Positions 16,126 through 24,446 are shown, counted from the stretch's first letter. The stretch is DNA of 36,210 nucleotides from Devosia sp. (GCF_030689745.1 NZ_JAUYGL010000154.1:1-36210); one strand, 5' to 3'. A program made the numbers and translations. The notes: generated by a model not told the origin, from the letters alone.

Positions 16126-16183
16126 AGAGGTGGGCAGCCGCCAAGGGTCAGATCGGCTGTCCGCTCACCTCTGCCGCCTTTTT
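16126..16183. terminator. Two-stage hairpin with a T-tract, possible terminator
   Basis: AGAGGTG (16126-16132) pairs with CACCTCT (16166-16172), and inside it CAGCCG (16135-16140) pairs with CGGCTG (16154-16159). Five T residues follow on the plus strand at 16179-16183, and TTTC follows the arm on the minus strand. It could close the leftward GH127 operon or act in both directions. The internal mismatched loops make it weaker than a classical terminator, and a small structured RNA cannot be excluded. Confidence 0.4.
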
Positions 16184-16220
16184 GAACGATAGCGGTTCCT
16201 TGGCAAGAAGACTTAATTGA

Positions 16221-16238
16221 GCTCTGCCACAACAGAGC
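16221..16238 (-). terminator. Small hairpin downstream of the GH127 gene
   Basis: GCTCTG and CAGAGC flank a 6-base loop, about 70 bp past the GH127 stop in its direction of transcription, followed on the minus strand by the AT-rich TCAATTAAG. The stem is short and the T-tract poor, so this is only a candidate end of the operon. Confidence 0.3.
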
Positions 16239-16306
16239 CCTAGGTCGGCTCCTTGCGCACGTCACCATGAAAGGCCGGCAAATCGCCATGTGATGCGCGC
16301 TGATTG

Positions 16307-18220
16307 TCAGCCCGGTTGCTCCGGCACCCAGACCATCATGGAGCCCTGCCCTCGGTTGGACCAAAGGTAGTACGGGATGGCCACCAGGCTCGTCGGCGTC
16401 TGAAGGGCTGGGGTGGTGCGATAGAGGGTTTTCCAGTCGCCCTCGTCGATGGCGGTCCCTCTGGCTGTGAGGGTGACTATGCCGCCAAACAGGTCCGCTC
16501 GCGGTTCGGCCAGGAGCTCGGCACTACGTGGCAGCTTGATGCGCTGTACCCTGCCGCCGGGATTGTCGAACTCCTCAAGGCAGTAGACCAGCGGGCCGCG
16601 CTTCAGAGCAACTCGACCAGCATCCATTATGACGCCGGGATGAGCATAGAGCCGGGTCGGTGGCATAGGCAGATCGAGGGTGACGCGGTCGCCGGCCTGC
16701 CAGGTGCGGTGGATGGTGAGATAACCGCGCTTCGCCGCGGCGACATCCGCCTCCTCCCCGTTGACCTGGACCTTGGCACCCTGGCACCAGCCGGGGATGC
16801 GCAAGGCGAGATCGAAGGCTGCGGGCGTTTCCGGGTCGACACTGATGGCGATGTCGCCCGACCAGGGATAGTTGGACACCTCGCGCAAGCCGACCTTCAC
16901 ACCGCCAATCTCGACGTCCGAGGCTATGCCGCCATAGAGGTGAAAGGCCACGCCATCCTCGGCCACTGAGAGGAAATAGCCCCCGACCGAGGCGACCAAG
17001 CGACTGACATTCATGGTGCAGCAGGGGCACGTATGCCAGTCCCAGCGGGTCGGGGTGCCATCGCTTTCGAGTGGATTGGCATAGAAATAATGCTCGCCAT
17101 CGCGGCTGAGGCCGCTCAGGGCGCCGTTGAACATGGCCAGTTCGAGAATGTCGGCATATTTGCCGTCGAGGTCGAGATGCAGCATGCGCTGCGCCCAAAA
17201 AATCAACGCCACCGAGGCGCAGGTTTCAGCATAGGCGGTCTGGTTGGGCAGGTCGAAATCGTGGGTGAAACCCTCATTATGCGCCGACGGCCCGAGGCCT
17301 GCCGTCACATACATCTTGGTCTCCATCACATCGTCCCACAGCACTTCGCAGGCGTGTTTGAGACCGGCATCGTCGAGCTCGGCCGCCAGGTCGGCCATGG
17401 CGGTATAAAGGTACATGGCGCGCACGGCGTGGCCGACCACCTTGTCCTGCTCGCGCACTGGCTTGTGGCTTTGCGAATACTCGTAATTGGCAAAGACATA
17501 GGGTTGCTTGCTGTCGCCGCCTTCGCGCCGCTCGCGCTCGACATCGAAATAATGCGGCGGCTGCCGGCCGCGTTCATTGATGAGATAGGCGGCAAAATCG
17601 AGGTGCTTCTTTTCGCCGGTGAGATAATAGAGCTTCATCAGCGCCAGCTCGATTTCCTCATGCCCGTCATAGCCGCGGCGTTGGCCTGGGCCGGTGCCGA
17701 AACTGGCATAGATGTGGTCGAGATAGCGCTCCATCACGTCGAGGAAGCGCCTTCGGCCAGTCACCTGGAAATAGGCGACGGCGCCCTCAAGCAGGTGTCC
17801 GGCATTATACATTTCGTGGTTGTCGCGCAGATTGGTCCAGCGCTTGTCCGGCTCGCGGCCAAGATACCAGCAGTTGAGATAGCCATCCGGGGCTTGGGCC
17901 TTTTCGAGATCGTCGATCGCGGCCTCGATCTTGGCTTCGATGTCCGCATTGCGGCGATGGGCCAGGGCATAGCTGGCCGCCTCGATCCATTTGCCGACAT
18001 CGCTGTCCCAGAACACCTGGACGGTAAAGCCATTGGCATGGCGCGGAAAGCGCAGCGGCGGTGGCGGATTGGGGAGCTTGAGGGAATCGAGGATGCCGTA
18101 CTCGCCCAGCTTCTTGTGCTGGCTGGGAACAGTGCGGTCGAGCACGGTGTCGAGACGCTCGTGCCAGAACTGGCCCTCGAGCTTGACCTGGGAGAAGGGG
18201 ACGGGGGCGTAGCGGGACAT
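16307..18220 (-). CDS. GH127-family glycosidase (beta-L-arabinofuranosidase type)
   Basis: Glycoside hydrolase of 637 residues, family GH127 (former DUF1680), an (alpha/alpha)6-barrel followed by beta-sandwich domains. The zinc-cysteine active site known from Bifidobacterium HypBA1 is complete. Glu316 in SAHNEGF matches the acid/base Glu322. Glu332 and Cys334 in AETCAS match the zinc ligands Glu338 and Cys340, with the same 16-residue spacing. Cys400-Cys401 in CPCC match Cys417-Cys418, the first of which is the nucleophile. There is no signal peptide, so it acts in the cytoplasm on imported oligosaccharides. It is the last gene of a CUT1 transporter operon; only nine bases separate it from the ATPase gene. 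HypBA1 removes beta-L-arabinofuranose; related enzymes accept other sugars, so the exact substrate is open. Confidence 0.92.
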   Translation of the reverse strand: MSRYAPVPFSQVKLEGQFWHERLDTVLDRTVPSQHKKLGEYGILDSLKLPNPPPPLRFPRHANGFTVQVFWDSDVGKWIEAASYALAHRRNADIEAKIEAAIDDLEKAQAPDGYLNCWYLGREPDKRWTNLRDNHEMYNAGHLLEGAVAYFQVTGRRRFLDVMERYLDHIYASFGTGPGQRRGYDGHEEIELALMKLYYLTGEKKHLDFAAYLINERGRQPPHYFDVERERREGGDSKQPYVFANYEYSQSHKPVREQDKVVGHAVRAMYLYTAMADLAAELDDAGLKHACEVLWDDVMETKMYVTAGLGPSAHNEGFTHDFDLPNQTAYAETCASVALIFWAQRMLHLDLDGKYADILELAMFNGALSGLSRDGEHYFYANPLESDGTPTRWDWHTCPCCTMNVSRLVASVGGYFLSVAEDGVAFHLYGGIASDVEIGGVKVGLREVSNYPWSGDIAISVDPETPAAFDLALRIPGWCQGAKVQVNGEEADVAAAKRGYLTIHRTWQAGDRVTLDLPMPPTRLYAHPGVIMDAGRVALKRGPLVYCLEEFDNPGGRVQRIKLPRSAELLAEPRADLFGGIVTLTARGTAIDEGDWKTLYRTTPALQTPTSLVAIPYYLWSNRGQGSMMVWVPEQPG

Positions 18221-18229
18221 GGCAAAACC

Positions 18230-19288
18230 TTAGAGTGCGATCCCGCTCTGGGGATCAAAGAGATGGATTTTGGTCGGGTCAATGCGCAGGCCAATGCGAT
18301 CGCCCGAGGCGAGGCTGGTGCGCTCGGACTGGACGAGCTGGAAATTGCCATCGGGCGAGGTGAGATAGGTGGCCGACCCGGTCGACTCAACGACGCCGAT
18401 CTCGAGATGGAACGTGGCCGCGTCGCCCACCACATCGAGATGTTCGGGACGCACGCCCACGATCACCTCGCGGCCCGGTTGGAGGCCGCGATCGAGCGGC
18501 AGCGTACCGGCGCCATCGGCCAGCATGACGGCATTGCCGGTCTCGGCGATATGGCCGGGCAGGAAGTTCATCGCTGGCGAGCCGATAAAGCCGGCGACGA
18601 AGCGGTTGACAGGTTTGTCATAGAGATCGAGCGGCCGTCCCTGCTGCTCGATGAGCCCATCGCGCATGACCACGACCCAGTCGGCCATGGTCATGGCCTC
18701 GATCTGGTCATGCGTCACATAGACCGAGGTGGCCCCGAGCCGGTCATGCAGGGCGCGGATTTCCTTGCGCATCTGCACGCGCAGCGAGGCGTCCAGATTG
18801 CTTAGCGGCTCGTCGAACAGAAAGGCCTTGGGATTGCGGATGATGGCGCGGCCCATGGCCACGCGCTGCCGCTGGCCGCCTGACAGCTGCCGCGGATAGC
18901 GACCGAGCAGACTGGTCAGCCCGGTGGTCGCCGCAACCTCGGCCGCCTTCTGCCTGGCGTCAGCCTTGCCCACGCCATGCAGGCGCAGCGAATAGGTGAG
19001 GTTTTCCTCCACCGTCATGTGCGGGTAGAGTGCATAGCTCTGAAAAACCATGGCGATGTCGCGGTGCCGGGGCGGCACGCCGGTCATGGTCTTGCCGGCA
19101 ATCTGCAGGGTCCCCGAGGTGATGGTTTCAAGCCCGGCAATCGAGCGCAGCAGCGTGGACTTGCCGCAGCCTGACGGGCCGACCAAGGCAACAAAGCTGC
19201 CCTTGTCGATGGTCAGCGATATGCCCTTGAGCGCATGAAAGCTGCCATAGTGCTTCTGGATGTCGCGCATTTCGATCTGGGCGGTCAT
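18230..19288 (-). CDS. CUT1 carbohydrate ABC transporter ATP-binding protein (UgpC/MsmK type)
   Basis: ATPase of 352 residues: an N-terminal nucleotide-binding domain with Walker A GPSGCGKST (37-45), Q-loop MVFQSYAL, signature LSGGQRQ (135-141), Walker B AFLFDEPL (155-162) and switch histidine in YVTHDQIEAM. A C-terminal OB-fold regulatory (TOBE-type) domain carries the family motif IVGVRPEHLDVV. It forms a homodimer under the two CUT1 permeases. Its start overlaps the stop of the permease gene by four bases, so expression is coupled. Unlike promiscuous unlinked MsmK proteins it is encoded inside the operon, which suggests a dedicated partner. Confidence 0.95.
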   Translation of the reverse strand: MTAQIEMRDIQKHYGSFHALKGISLTIDKGSFVALVGPSGCGKSTLLRSIAGLETITSGTLQIAGKTMTGVPPRHRDIAMVFQSYALYPHMTVEENLTYSLRLHGVGKADARQKAAEVAATTGLTSLLGRYPRQLSGGQRQRVAMGRAIIRNPKAFLFDEPLSNLDASLRVQMRKEIRALHDRLGATSVYVTHDQIEAMTMADWVVVMRDGLIEQQGRPLDLYDKPVNRFVAGFIGSPAMNFLPGHIAETGNAVMLADGAGTLPLDRGLQPGREVIVGVRPEHLDVVGDAATFHLEIGVVESTGSATYLTSPDGNFQLVQSERTSLASGDRIGLRIDPTKIHLFDPQSGIAL

Positions 19289-20112
19289 TTGAGGGCTCCC
19301 GAGGTGAGGCCGGAGACGATACGGCGCTGCAGGATGACGAAGGCGACCAGGATCGGCGTCACATAGATCGCCGAATAGGCCATGATGGAACTCCAGTCGG
19401 TCGAGTTGGGACCGAGGAACCCGGACAGGCCAACGCTGGCGGGCTGCAGCGACGGGCTCTGGATGATCGACTTGGAATAGATGTATTCGCCAAAGGCGCT
19501 CATGAAGGTGAGGATGGCGCAGACGAGGATACCGTTGCGGGCCAGCGGCAGCACGATGAAGAAGAAGGCGCCGACGCGCGAATTGCCATCGACCAAAGCG
19601 GCCTCTTCGAGTTCACGCGGCACGCTCATGAAGGTGGCGCGCACCAGCACGACAAAGAACGGCATGGCCTTGGCCGCGGCAGCGAGTACCACCGCGGTGC
19701 GCGGATAGTTGAGCAGGCCGACCTGGTTGAAGCCGACAAAGAGTGGCGTGATCATCACCGAGGCCGGCAGTACCTGCAGCATCAGCACGAAGAACAGGCC
19801 GACATCGATCCAGTGATTGCGATAGCGGGCCAGCACATAGGCACAGCCGGTGCCCAGCACCACGGTAATGGCCGTGACGCCGCCGGCGATCAGCACCGAA
19901 TTCCACAGATAGGTCGGCATGGCCCGGCGGGCCCAGACCTCGGGATAGATGCCGAAATTGGCATTGTTGGGCCAGAAGGTGGGCGGATTGGCGAACATCT
20001 CCGAGCCGGTCTTGAGGCTCGTGACATACATCCAGTAGAGCGGGAACAGATAGACTGCGGCCAGCGCCAGGGCGACGGTCAGCAGGATCCAGGGGGTATA
20101 GGTCCGGGTCAT
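19285..20112 (-). CDS. CUT1 carbohydrate ABC transporter permease (MalG-like)
   Basis: Inner-membrane permease of the BPD_transp_1 family, 275 residues. It starts with one hydrophobic helix (TPWILLTVALALAAVYLFPL) and a periplasmic loop rich in aromatic and Pro residues, followed by the permease core. The cytoplasmic coupling (EAA) loop reads ELEEAALVDGNSRVGAFFFI, followed by LPLARNGI. The start overlaps the stop of the MalF-like gene by four bases, and its own end overlaps the ATPase start. It forms the heterodimeric channel with that partner. Confidence 0.94.
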   Translation of the reverse strand: MTRTYTPWILLTVALALAAVYLFPLYWMYVTSLKTGSEMFANPPTFWPNNANFGIYPEVWARRAMPTYLWNSVLIAGGVTAITVVLGTGCAYVLARYRNHWIDVGLFFVLMLQVLPASVMITPLFVGFNQVGLLNYPRTAVVLAAAAKAMPFFVVLVRATFMSVPRELEEAALVDGNSRVGAFFFIVLPLARNGILVCAILTFMSAFGEYIYSKSIIQSPSLQPASVGLSGFLGPNSTDWSSIMAYSAIYVTPILVAFVILQRRIVSGLTSGALK

Positions 20113-21029
20113 CCGCGCACCTCGTGGCGGGTCGAGCGCACATAGACCACCGAGGCAACCAGCACGAGCAGGAACATCATCACCGACACCGTGGCGCCCT
20201 TGGCAAAATCATAGAGCTGGAAGCTGAGCTGCCAGGACCAGTAGCCGGCAACATTGGAGGTATTAGCCGGGCCGCCTTCGGTCAGGGCGGGGAACAGGTC
20301 GAACTGTTGCAGCGTGCCGATCAGGCCCAGCGACAGCACGGCGCCGATGGTCGGGCGCATCATGGGCATGGTGATGGTCCAGAAGCGCTGGAAGGCATTG
20401 GCGCCATCTAGCTCGGCCGCCTCATAGAGGTCGCGCGAAATGGCGGCGAGCCCGACCGACAGCAGCAGCATGTTGAAGGCTAGGCCCAGCCAGATATTGG
20501 CGATGATGACGGCCCAGATGGAAAAATTGGGGTCCGATTTCCAGAACACATTGGCGTCGATAATCCCGAGGGCCTTGAGGATGACGTTGAGCACGCCATA
20601 GTCGCCGGCCAGGATAAAGCTCCAGATGCCGCCGACCACGAGGCCCGGCATCACCCAGGAGACGAGGAACAGGCCGCGAATGGTGGAGGCGCCGGGGAAG
20701 TTCTGCGCAAAGAACAGCGCCAGGGCGAAGCCCAGCACGAACTGCCCCGCCATGGAGCCGAACACGAAGACCAGCGTATTGCGCGTCACCAGCCAGAATT
20801 CAGGCTGCTGCACCACGGCCACGTAATTGTCGACGCCGACAAAGGGCCGGAACAGGGCGCCCAAGGTAAACATGTCCACCTGCTGGAAGCTCATCAGCAC
20901 ATTGTAGACCAAGGGCGCGCCGGCCAAGGCGAGCAGAAAAAGCAGGGCGGCGCCGACCAGCAGGATATCAAACCCCACGCCGTCTCGCAGTCCGCTGAAA
21001 AAACGCGACACCGAATCCTCCATCGTCAC
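20109..21029 (-). CDS. CUT1 carbohydrate ABC transporter permease (MalF-like)
   Basis: Inner-membrane permease of the BPD_transp_1 family, 306 residues from GTG 21029; an ATG two codons later (21023) is equally possible. About six hydrophobic segments are visible, beginning with DILLVGAALLFLLALAGAPL. The EAA coupling loop is LYEAAELDGANAFQRFWTIT, followed by MPMMRPTI. The middle has the family pattern SWVMPGLVVGGIWSF. It lies between the binding-protein gene, separated by a hairpin, and the MalG-like gene. Confidence 0.93.
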   Translation of the reverse strand: MTMEDSVSRFFSGLRDGVGFDILLVGAALLFLLALAGAPLVYNVLMSFQQVDMFTLGALFRPFVGVDNYVAVVQQPEFWLVTRNTLVFVFGSMAGQFVLGFALALFFAQNFPGASTIRGLFLVSWVMPGLVVGGIWSFILAGDYGVLNVILKALGIIDANVFWKSDPNFSIWAVIIANIWLGLAFNMLLLSVGLAAISRDLYEAAELDGANAFQRFWTITMPMMRPTIGAVLSLGLIGTLQQFDLFPALTEGGPANTSNVAGYWSWQLSFQLYDFAKGATVSVMMFLLVLVASVVYVRSTRHEVRG

Positions 21030-21042
21030 CGGTACAGAAAGT

Positions 21043-21069
21043 GCCGGCCAGAGCGTGGCTCCGGCCGGC
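21043..21069 (-). promoter_or_regulatory. GC hairpin between the binding-protein and permease genes
   Basis: GCCGGCC (21043-21049) pairs with GGCCGGC (21063-21069), and inside it GAGC with GCTC. One mismatched pair interrupts the stem and the loop is 3 bases. It lies 13 bases beyond the binding-protein stop in the direction of transcription and has no T-tract. It is the fourth such intra-operon hairpin in the window. Confidence 0.7.
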
Positions 21070-21082
21070 CTAGTCGGGAGGA

Positions 21083-22309
21083 CTAGTTGAAGATGCCGTC
21101 GATCGTGGTCTGGGCCTGGTTCAGCGCGTCCATGGACGACATCTGACCGGTCAGGGCCTGCTGTTCGGCGTCATAAATAGCCTTGGAGATCTTTTGCCAT
21201 TCCGGGTGGGGCCCGCGCGGCTGGGCATATTGCAGCTGCTCCTGGAAGACGGTGAGGGCAGCGTCCTTCTTTTCGATGCCGGTGACGGGCAGGGCGATAT
21301 CGCCGCGCGCCGGCAGATTGCCGAACTCGGTGAAGATGCGGTCTTCCTGGCTCACATAGTATTCGAGCAGGCGGAAGGCCTCGTCCGGATGGGCTGTATT
21401 GGCCATGATGCCCCAGTTGAAGCCGCCGAGCGCCGAGGAGCGTTCATCGCCTTCCTCGATCGTGGGCAGCAGGGCGACGCCCCAATCGAACTGGGCATCC
21501 TCGACCATGCGGTCGATTTCCCACGGTCCGGAAATGGCCATGGCGGCATTGCCCGAGTTGAAGACGCCGGTGGAATCCCACTGGCCCAGGCTGAGCACGT
21601 CGCGCGAGGCATAGCCGTTGTCGATCAGTCCCTTCCAGATATCGAGCACCTTTGCGGCACCCTCGGTATTGACCTTGTCGGCGCCGCCGCCGGACATCTG
21701 GATGATGGGCAGAAACTGGAACGTGCCTTCTTCACCGGCACGCGCCGAGAAGGTGATGCCATAGACATTATTGGCCGGGTCGGTGAGCTTTTCGGCATAG
21801 TCGGCAACCTGCTCCCAGGTCGTCGGTGGCTCGGTCAGGCCGGCCGCGGCGAACAGGTCCTTGTTGTAGAAGATGCCGATCGTGTCGGTATATTTGGGCA
21901 GTCCATAGAGCTTGCCTTCCCAGGTGACCGAATTGAGCGGGCCCTCGAAATACTCGGCCTTGCTGACAATCTCGGAATTGGCGACACGGTCGGTAATGTC
22001 GAGCATGGCGCCGCGCGACGAGAACAGCGCGAAGTCGGGATTGTCGAAGGAGACGATGTCGGGCGCATTCCCGGTGGCAAAGGCGCGCAGCGTTTCATTG
22101 ACGATTTCGTCAAACGGCACGGCGCGATACTCGATGACGACATCCTCGTTGGCGTCGTCGAATTCCTTGGCATAGACGTCGGCAATGCCGGGACGGTCGA
22201 CGCCGTCAATGGACCACACCTTGAGCGTGACCTGCGCCTGAGCCGGCGTGGCTGCGACCAATGCGCCGATGGCCAGACTGGCCAATAGACCTCGTTTAGA
22301 CAATTGCAT
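21083..22309 (-). CDS. CUT1 sugar ABC transporter, extracellular substrate-binding protein
   Basis: Periplasmic receptor of 408 residues, SBP_bac_1 (maltose-binding-protein-like) family. The ATG at 22309 has GGGAGGA a few bases upstream and begins a signal peptide (MQLSKRGLLASLAIGALVAA, likely cut after A-Q-A near residue 25). The frame stays open further upstream, but that part is low-complexity and unrelated. Typical segments follow: TLKVWSIDGVDRPGIADVYA near the start, APDIVSFDNPDFALFSSRG, GKLYGLPKYTDTIGIFYNKD, and AAMAISGPWEIDRM in the C-lobe. It is the receptor of the CUT1 importer encoded just downstream and is preceded by a LacI regulator gene. It probably binds an oligosaccharide that the GH127 enzyme can cleave; the exact ligand is unknown. 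Confidence 0.92.
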   Translation of the reverse strand: MQLSKRGLLASLAIGALVAATPAQAQVTLKVWSIDGVDRPGIADVYAKEFDDANEDVVIEYRAVPFDEIVNETLRAFATGNAPDIVSFDNPDFALFSSRGAMLDITDRVANSEIVSKAEYFEGPLNSVTWEGKLYGLPKYTDTIGIFYNKDLFAAAGLTEPPTTWEQVADYAEKLTDPANNVYGITFSARAGEEGTFQFLPIIQMSGGGADKVNTEGAAKVLDIWKGLIDNGYASRDVLSLGQWDSTGVFNSGNAAMAISGPWEIDRMVEDAQFDWGVALLPTIEEGDERSSALGGFNWGIMANTAHPDEAFRLLEYYVSQEDRIFTEFGNLPARGDIALPVTGIEKKDAALTVFQEQLQYAQPRGPHPEWQKISKAIYDAEQQALTGQMSSMDALNQAQTTIDGIFN

Positions 22310-22380
22310 TATATCCTCCCTTGCGGCCTTGGCCGCGCTTGTGCCGCTTGGGTTTCCTCTTCCCTTGCGGCCCTTTCCTC

Positions 22381-22413
22381 GCTGCCATGGGCGGTTGCAA
22401 CGCCCGTGGCAGC
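22381..22413 (-). promoter_or_regulatory. 13-bp inverted repeat between the LacI and binding-protein genes
   Basis: GCTGCCATGGGCG and CGCCCGTGGCAGC pair with one mismatch around a 7-base loop, starting six bases after the LacI stop in the direction of transcription. No T-tract follows. It could limit read-through from the regulator gene into the transporter genes, or separate two transcripts. Confidence 0.6.
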
Positions 22414-22418
22414 ACTCC

Positions 22419-23456
22419 TCAAATCCCCTGAAGCTCCTCTTGCCTGTTGGGGCGGGCGAGCATGTCGCCGCCGCAGGATTGGCGCACCACGAGCTTGCAG
22501 GGCAGCGTGCGGATGCCCGGCTCGACTGGCTTGCCTTCGGCAAGGTCCAGGATCAGGCGGCCGGCCACGCGGCCAAGTTCCTTGAGATTCATGTCCACCG
22601 TGGTTAGCGGCGGGCGGGTCGCAGCGGCGACGATTTCCCAATTGTCAAAACCGATGACCGAGACATCGGCGGGCACATCGACACCGCGCTCGCGCAGTGC
22701 GTCGACGACGCCGCGCGCGATCTGGTCATTGCCGCAGAAAATGGCGTCGGGCGGCGTCTCCTGCTGCCACAACTGCGCCACCGCCGCATGCCCCCAGGCT
22801 TCCGACCATGGCCCATGCAGCACGGCTGCAGCCGCGCCAGCGGCCTCACGGAAGGCCCCGGCTCGCGCCGAAACCGAGGCAAAACTGTCCGGTCCCGTGA
22901 CATGCACCAGCCGTTGCCGGCCGAGCCCGAGCAGCCATTCGGTGGCTTCGCGCGCGCCCTGCGCATCATCCGATACCAGGGTCACCGCATCGACCGGGCC
23001 CTCGGTAAAGGCATAGACCACCGGCACTGGCAACTCGGACAGATCGACCGGCAGGCGGCGATCGATGCGCTTGCCGGTGGCGATGATGCCATCGACCTGC
23101 TTGTCGAGCATGGCATCGACATGGATCTTGCCCAGGGCAGCATCATCCTCGATGCCGCACAGAAACACCGAGACGCCCTGATCGACCAGCGCCTCGTTGA
23201 TGCCGGCCATGACCGGCAGGGTGAAGCGGCCATAGCTGTCATTGGTCAGCAGACCAATGGTGAAGCTGCGCTGCTGAGTCAGCGCCCGGGCCATGGCATT
23301 GGGCCGGAAGCCCAGCGCCAGAGCAGTCTGCTTGACGCGGGTGCGGGTGGCATCGGTCATGCGGCCGGTATCGTTGAGGGCCTTGGAGGCCGTGGCAACG
23401 CTGACGCCGGCGACGCGGGCAACGTCATAGATGCGTATCCGTTCTGCCTTGGCCAT
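22419..23456 (-). CDS. LacI-family transcriptional regulator
   Basis: Sugar-responsive repressor of 345 residues from ATG 23456; GAGG lies nine bases upstream, and a TTG at 23471 would add five residues. The helix-turn-helix is RIYDVARVAGVSVATASKAL at about residues 8-27, followed by the hinge. The effector domain has the usual ending PDAIFCGNDQIARGVVDAL and VSVIGFDNWEIVAAATRPPL. It is co-directional with, and directly upstream of, the CUT1 binding-protein gene. A small AAAC-G-GTTT palindrome lies about 45 bp before it. It probably represses this operon or part of it and responds to the imported sugar. Confidence 0.93.
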   Translation of the reverse strand: MAKAERIRIYDVARVAGVSVATASKALNDTGRMTDATRTRVKQTALALGFRPNAMARALTQQRSFTIGLLTNDSYGRFTLPVMAGINEALVDQGVSVFLCGIEDDAALGKIHVDAMLDKQVDGIIATGKRIDRRLPVDLSELPVPVVYAFTEGPVDAVTLVSDDAQGAREATEWLLGLGRQRLVHVTGPDSFASVSARAGAFREAAGAAAAVLHGPWSEAWGHAAVAQLWQQETPPDAIFCGNDQIARGVVDALRERGVDVPADVSVIGFDNWEIVAAATRPPLTTVDMNLKELGRVAGRLILDLAEGKPVEPGIRTLPCKLVVRQSCGGDMLARPNRQEELQGI

Positions 23457-23494
23457 GTCCACATACCTCAAAGGAAAACCCTTTTCTCAGCGAT

Positions 23495-23510
23495 GGTAAA
23501 ACGGTTTCTC
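23495..23510. promoter_or_regulatory. LacI-type operator candidate
   Basis: AAAC-G-GTTT (23499-23507) is a perfect 9-base odd palindrome inside a wider symmetric patch, in the short gap between the isomerase and LacI genes. Its position fits autoregulation of the LacI gene and an internal promoter for the transporter half of the operon. Confidence 0.5.
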
Positions 23511-23532
23511 AAACATCGTCAAGTCGGTTTCA

Positions 23533-24435
23533 TCACGGTCCGACCGGCACGTAATCGCCGCCGCGTGCAGCTTTGAGGTGATTGAGCGCGTGGACCTGTC
23601 CGGTCATTTCGAGGTCGCCGCGATAGACCGGGTCGTGCCAGCCCTCGATGTCGATGCTGCCCGACCAGCCGGCCAGGCGCAGCTCGGAAAGGATGTCGGT
23701 CCAGTTGCTGTCACCAAAGCCGGGCGTGCGCATGAAGACGAAAGGATGCTTGCCGAAAATGCCGTGTTCGCGGATCACCTCCCAGCGAATGGTGGCGTCC
23801 TTGCCATGCACATGGAAAATCTTGTGCGCCCATTTGCGGACCTGCGGCAGCGGGTCTATCAAATAGACCATCTGGTGGCAGGGCTCCCATTCGAGCCCGA
23901 TATTGTCCTGCGGCGTCTCGTTGAACATCAGCTCCCAGGCATCGGGATTATGCGCGATGTTCCAGTCCCCGGTGGCCCAGTTGCCATCCATGGCGCAGTT
24001 CTCAAAGGCAATGCGCACACCCTTGTCCGCCGCGCGCGCCGCCAGTTCGGTCCACACTTCTCTATAGCGCGGCAGGCTGTCGGTCAGCGGCTTGTTGCGC
24101 ACGCGGCCGGTAAAGCCGGCGACGCAAGTGGCGCCGAAATGGTGGGCATTGTCGATACAGTCCTTCCAGCCCTGCAGGGTCTGGTGGTCCATGTCCTGGT
24201 CCTCGAGCGGATTGCCGAACATGCCCAGCGTCGAAATAGTGATGTCGCGGTCGCCAATGGCGTCAAGGCTGCGCTTGCCCAGTTCGGCCAGATCCTGGCC
24301 GTTGGTGGTCTGCCAGAAGAAGGGCTCGAAGCTTTCAAAGCCCAGATCGGCGATCTCGGCGATGCGCTCGGCCGACGTGCCGGCGCTGGCGCTGATCATG
24401 GTGCCGATACGGATGGATTTTGCAGGGTCGTTCAC
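23533..24435 (-). CDS. Sugar phosphate isomerase/epimerase-family TIM-barrel protein
   Basis: Protein of 300 residues from the AP_endonuc_2 (xylose-isomerase-like) TIM-barrel family. The metal site is readable: Glu145 in AFENCAMDG, Glu182/Glu184 with His187 in LEWEPCHQ, His208/His210 with Asp213 in FHVHGKDA, and Glu264 in DIEGWHDP. Members isomerise or epimerise sugars, sugar phosphates or inosose-type compounds, or oxidised sugars. It follows a Gfo/Idh oxidoreductase by 11 bases; this pair is common in operons that convert a sugar by oxidation and isomerisation. The reaction here cannot be named from the sequence. It belongs to the CUT1/GH127 catabolic operon. Confidence 0.85.
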   Translation of the reverse strand: MNDPAKSIRIGTMISASAGTSAERIAEIADLGFESFEPFFWQTTNGQDLAELGKRSLDAIGDRDITISTLGMFGNPLEDQDMDHQTLQGWKDCIDNAHHFGATCVAGFTGRVRNKPLTDSLPRYREVWTELAARAADKGVRIAFENCAMDGNWATGDWNIAHNPDAWELMFNETPQDNIGLEWEPCHQMVYLIDPLPQVRKWAHKIFHVHGKDATIRWEVIREHGIFGKHPFVFMRTPGFGDSNWTDILSELRLAGWSGSIDIEGWHDPVYRGDLEMTGQVHALNHLKAARGGDYVPVGP

Positions 24436-24446
24436 GGGAATGGTCC

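Larger units (their letters stand above)
15503..16306. other. Gene-free stretch between convergent operons, with remnants
   Basis: About 800 bp between the rightward CUT2 operon and the leftward GH127 operon. It holds the decayed hydroxyacid dehydrogenase fragment (15582-15940) and a structured region with two hairpins (16126-16172 and 16221-16238) that may end transcription of one or both operons. I saw no intact gene and no insertion-sequence ends. Confidence 0.6.

Noticed and set aside
17033..18805. Plus-strand open frame of 590 codons opposite the GH127 and ATPase genes
   Set aside because: It is a shadow of GC-rich coding DNA: the opposite strand carries complete catalytic motifs, while this frame has no recognisable domain or ribosome binding site.
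21194..22288. Plus-strand open frame of 364 codons opposite the CUT1 binding-protein gene
   Set aside because: Reverse-complement shadow; the minus strand encodes a signal peptide and a complete binding-protein fold.
22310..22543. Upstream extension of the CUT1 binding-protein frame
   Set aside because: It would put over 75 unrelated residues in front of a clean signal peptide and would overlap the LacI gene; the ATG at 22309 has a strong ribosome binding site.
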